This document shows positions 23,750 through 26,137 of a stretch of 26,137 nucleotides of DNA, piece after piece. Each line of letters starts with the position of its first letter. Within the stretch, counting starts at the first letter, position 1. Below the pieces are notes generated by a model. It did not search any database and had not been told where the DNA came from. It worked only from the letters and a program-made list of their open reading frames with translations. Source of the DNA: Candidatus Parcubacteria bacterium. GTDB lineage: Bacteria > Patescibacteriota > Patescibacteriia > JAACEG01. The stretch is from NCBI GenBank assembly GCA_023135505.1, contig JAGLTA010000053.1, forward strand, positions 1 through 26,137, in the 5' to 3' direction. Position numbers and translations under genes: made by a program.

Positions 23750-24646
23750 CTATTTTTTAAAACAAGAATAAGTTCGTCCTATTATACTAATGTTTGGCAA
23801 AATCATTTCAATAAAATAATTTTGCCAATAAGGATATTTTTTTCTATCGCGAAAAGGGCATTTAAAAAAATTTATAAAAGCCAAAGTAAAACGGTAGCAA
23901 TCCATAGTTAAACTTTGTTTTTGGTTATAAAAAATAGATTTAGACATGGAACAGGAGATAAAATAACGTTTAATACGATATTTTATCGTCATTTTTGATT
24001 TAGGGACAAGATGATAAACAAAAAGCGTCGGTTCATAATATTTTTTTTTTTCTTTTTTATTCGCAATAATTTGTATTTTAGTCTCTTCTCCTATAGAAAT
24101 TTTTCCGCCTTTCATCCCAAGATTGTTGTCAAATAGTCCAATTTTGTTAAAAATATTCTTTTTAAAAAAAATATTTGATCCTGATAAAAATTCATTTTTC
24201 GTTAAATATTTTCCTTTTTCTGATATTTTTCTTGTTTCATATTTATCTAGAAACCATTTTGGCTTTTTTGACTCATAATATGGATATATCGGTCCGCCAA
24301 AAATGGCAGGATTTTTTTCTTGAATTATCTTATAAGCTGTCTGTAGCCAGTTTTTATTAGCTTTTGCGTCATCGTCAATATAAGCGATATATTCTGTATT
24401 AGATTCTTTAATTCCTCTATTTCTAGCATAACTTAATCCCTGGTTTTTTTCAAATACATATTTAAACGGCAAGATATTTAAGAATTTATCAGTTATTTTT
24501 TTGGTGTCATCATTAGAATTATTATCTATAACTATAATATCAAAATAATTTTGGCTCAAAGTTTGTTCAATTAAACTTTGCAAACATAATTTTAAATATT
24601 TAGATCTGTTATAAGTGCATATTATAACTGTTATTATTTTTGGCAT
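23750..24646 (-). CDS. Family 2 glycosyltransferase
   Basis: This 298-residue GT-A enzyme has VIICTYNRSKYL (7-18), IDNNSNDDT (40-48), GLSYARNRGI (70-79), the metal-binding YIDDDA (89-94), GGPIYPYYE (117-125), LSGSNIFFKK (154-163) and the catalytic LGMKGGKISIGEETKI (176-191). The YARNRGI and LG..g....GEE signatures belong to the branch of GT2 that builds O-antigen and exopolysaccharide chains. The C-terminus has one hydrophobic stretch and ends SCFKK. The start overlaps the preceding GT2 gene by 38 bases, which suggests coupling. Confidence 0.9.
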   Translation of the reverse strand: MPKIITVIICTYNRSKYLKLCLQSLIEQTLSQNYFDIIVIDNNSNDDTKKITDKFLNILPFKYVFEKNQGLSYARNRGIKESNTEYIAYIDDDAKANKNWLQTAYKIIQEKNPAIFGGPIYPYYESKKPKWFLDKYETRKISEKGKYLTKNEFLSGSNIFFKKNIFNKIGLFDNNLGMKGGKISIGEETKIQIIANKKEKKKYYEPTLFVYHLVPKSKMTIKYRIKRYFISCSMSKSIFYNQKQSLTMDCYRFTLAFINFFKCPFRDRKKYPYWQNYFIEMILPNISIIGRTYSCFKK

Positions 24647-25490
24647 TTTTTAATATTTGAATTATTTTTTTTAAAAAATTTTTAGCTTGTTTGTAGTTTT
24701 TGATCTTGAGACACAAAAATATTGCTTTTATTAAATCGCAGATAATCTCTTTTTTGCTTAAATTTGGAATTTTCGTACCAATCCTTCTTTGATAAGCATT
24801 AAATTTTGCCGCTGTAAAAGAAATTTTTCCAATTTGTGATTTTAAGGGATCGTTATTTTGTGAATTAGGTAAAAATCTATATTTATATAAAATTTTATCA
24901 ATAAAAAATAATTTAGCCACCTCTTCTATTTTAAAAATAAAATCTTTATCTTCAGAGTATAATATTGTTTTATCATATCCATTTGTTTTGAGATAGTCTG
25001 ACTTTTTAAAAGTTTTAAAATGACTCACGCAATCGCAATTTAGATTCGTCAAATTTTTTGGAATAGAACGGCAATAACCTATTTTTTCTTCATTTAATTT
25101 AGAATCGCAATACATAAATTGCGAATATATAAGACCGCAATCAGGATGTTTTTTATAGATGTTAAGTATCATTTCTATCGCATTTTTAGTAAGCGCATCA
25201 TCACTGTCTAATATTCCTATAATATCCGCCGTAGCCACACCAATCATTTTTTTTAAAGTTCCTATATAGCCGATATTTTTTTTATTTTTGAAAAATTTAA
25301 TTCGTTTGTCTTGTAAGAACGATTTAATAATTTTTCTTGAATTATCCGTAGAACAATCATCAATAATAATTAATTCCCAATTTTGAAAGATTTGGTTTAA
25401 TACAGAATGAATAGCTTCTTTTATATAGTTAGCTTTATTGTAATTTATCATCAAAATAGAGAATTTCGGTTTTTTTATATTTTTATCCAT
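24609..25490 (-). CDS. Family 2 glycosyltransferase
   Basis: This 293-residue GT-A enzyme has SILMINYNKANYI (11-23), IIIDDCSTDNS (41-51), the metal-binding ILDSDDAL (93-100) and the catalytic SEDKDFIFKI after YDKTIL. The C-terminal 60 residues are basic and helical (KKEIICDLIKAIFLCLK). Sugar and linkage cannot be told. It overlaps the downstream GT2 gene by 38 bases and the upstream GT11 gene by 16 bases, so the three form one tight unit. Confidence 0.9.
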   Translation of the reverse strand: MDKNIKKPKFSILMINYNKANYIKEAIHSVLNQIFQNWELIIIDDCSTDNSRKIIKSFLQDKRIKFFKNKKNIGYIGTLKKMIGVATADIIGILDSDDALTKNAIEMILNIYKKHPDCGLIYSQFMYCDSKLNEEKIGYCRSIPKNLTNLNCDCVSHFKTFKKSDYLKTNGYDKTILYSEDKDFIFKIEEVAKLFFIDKILYKYRFLPNSQNNDPLKSQIGKISFTAAKFNAYQRRIGTKIPNLSKKEIICDLIKAIFLCLKIKNYKQAKNFLKKIIQILKNAKNNNSYNMHL

Positions 25491-26137
25491 GTTTTTGGAA
25501 TTAAATCTTTTGTGTTTATTGATTTTTTCCTAAACCATTTTTTAGGAGCTATAACTATTTTATTTGGATTATTATTTAACCATGCTCCCCACCATGAAAA
25601 GGTGCTATTTGCGATAATATTGTGCTTGCATTTGCTCATTAAAATTAGATCTTCATAATCTTTATTTCCTTCAACAAAAATAGTTGGAAATTTTATTTTA
25701 AGATTTTTTTTACACCAATCAATGTCGTCAGAAAATACGAAAAAATGCGGATCATCTATTTTTTTTATTATAACATTAATCGCTTTTTTATAATAACTTA
25801 AATGACAGACCCCATGATACTGATTTGCTGGTTTATGAGAAATATAATCATTTCGTCTAATATGAATAGATATTGATTCAGTATTTTTTATTTTTCGTAA
25901 TAATTTTTTAGCTTTTAATTGCAGATCATTTTTTAGTGTAAATTCTTTTCGTATACTATTTTCAATATTTTTAAAATATTTTTCACTTTGCCAATAACCG
26001 TCTAAATAAATATTTCCAATTAATTTTAATATTTTTGAATCAAAATGACTATGTTGCTCTTTTGTGATTACAAGGCGAAGGCGGATCGGTTTTAGTTTTT
26101 CTAAAAAATTGGAAATTTTATTTTTTTTAATTTCTTT
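25475..26137 (-). CDS. GT11 alpha-1,2-fucosyltransferase, 5' end cut by window edge
   Basis: A minus-strand frame is open from the right edge (26137) to the TAA at 25477-25475 and gives 220 residues without a start in the window. It holds the GT11 signatures SIHIRRNDYISHK (90-102 of the visible part), HFFVFSDDIDWCKKNL (131-146), FVEGNKDYEDLILMSKCKHN (154-173), then IIANSTFSWWGAWLN and IVIAPKKWF. The HIRRGDY glycine is Asn here, otherwise the match is close, and better than the 12143-13027 gene. Full-length members are near 290 aa, so about 70 residues are missing. It overlaps the next GT2 gene by 16 bases. GDP-fucose supply genes are not seen in the window. Confidence 0.9.
   Translation of the reverse strand, partial: KEIKKNKISNFLEKLKPIRLRLVITKEQHSHFDSKILKLIGNIYLDGYWQSEKYFKNIENSIRKEFTLKNDLQLKAKKLLRKIKNTESISIHIRRNDYISHKPANQYHGVCHLSYYKKAINVIIKKIDDPHFFVFSDDIDWCKKNLKIKFPTIFVEGNKDYEDLILMSKCKHNIIANSTFSWWGAWLNNNPNKIVIAPKKWFRKKSINTKDLIPKTWIKI

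Noticed and set aside
25407..25658. Short + strand frame near the right edge
   Set aside because: It lies opposite the GT11 and GT2 genes, whose motifs are clear.

Overview
The window looks like a chromosomal segment of a bacterium of the Candidate Phyla Radiation (Patescibacteria, Parcubacteria-like). This is inferred from the AT-rich, tightly packed genes, frequent short gene overlaps, few Shine-Dalgarno sites, Cys-rich envelope proteins of a style common in that group, and many short low-complexity or palindromic repeats, some inside housekeeping genes. TGA is used as a stop (for example at 10579-10581), so the TGA-to-glycine code of some CPR lineages does not apply. The lineage cannot be named from this sequence alone.

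Region 1 (1-3323, + strand) holds two envelope proteins. The first is the 3' part of a protein with Ig/DUF11-like repeats. The second is a single-pass Cys-rich protein of 674 aa that carries a Kunitz/BPTI-type cysteine pattern. Region 2 (3347-10581, + strand) is a housekeeping run: tgt (tRNA queuosine modification), pgk, eno and two consecutive, apparently intact gpmI genes, which together cover lower glycolysis from 1,3-bisphosphoglycerate to phosphoenolpyruvate. A consensus-like promoter sits in the end of pgk and serves eno. Repeats are inserted in frame in tgt and pgk, a heptamer array precedes eno, and a long imperfect inverted repeat separates the gpmI copies.

Region 3 (10598-26137) is a cell-surface glycan cluster on the minus strand. 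It holds GT2 transferases, a DPM-like polyprenyl-phosphate glycosyltransferase, a GT-C-type membrane protein, a GT8-like enzyme, a GT-B enzyme, two GT11 fucosyltransferase-like genes (one cut by the window edge), three SAM methyltransferases, a sulfotransferase-like gene, and fdtA/fdtB-like genes for a dTDP-3-amino-3,6-dideoxyhexose. The products probably build and decorate a polysaccharide or glycoconjugate containing 6-deoxy and amino sugars.

One gene interrupts the cluster: a + strand PP2C/PPM-like phosphatase at 18433-19326. It has its own TTGACA promoter, a strong AAGGAGG ribosome binding site, higher GC than its neighbours and a strong terminator. It sits between fdtA and fdtB and looks like a separately acquired cassette. 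No tRNA, rRNA, CRISPR array or transposase was seen, and no gene-free stretch exceeds about 250 bases.
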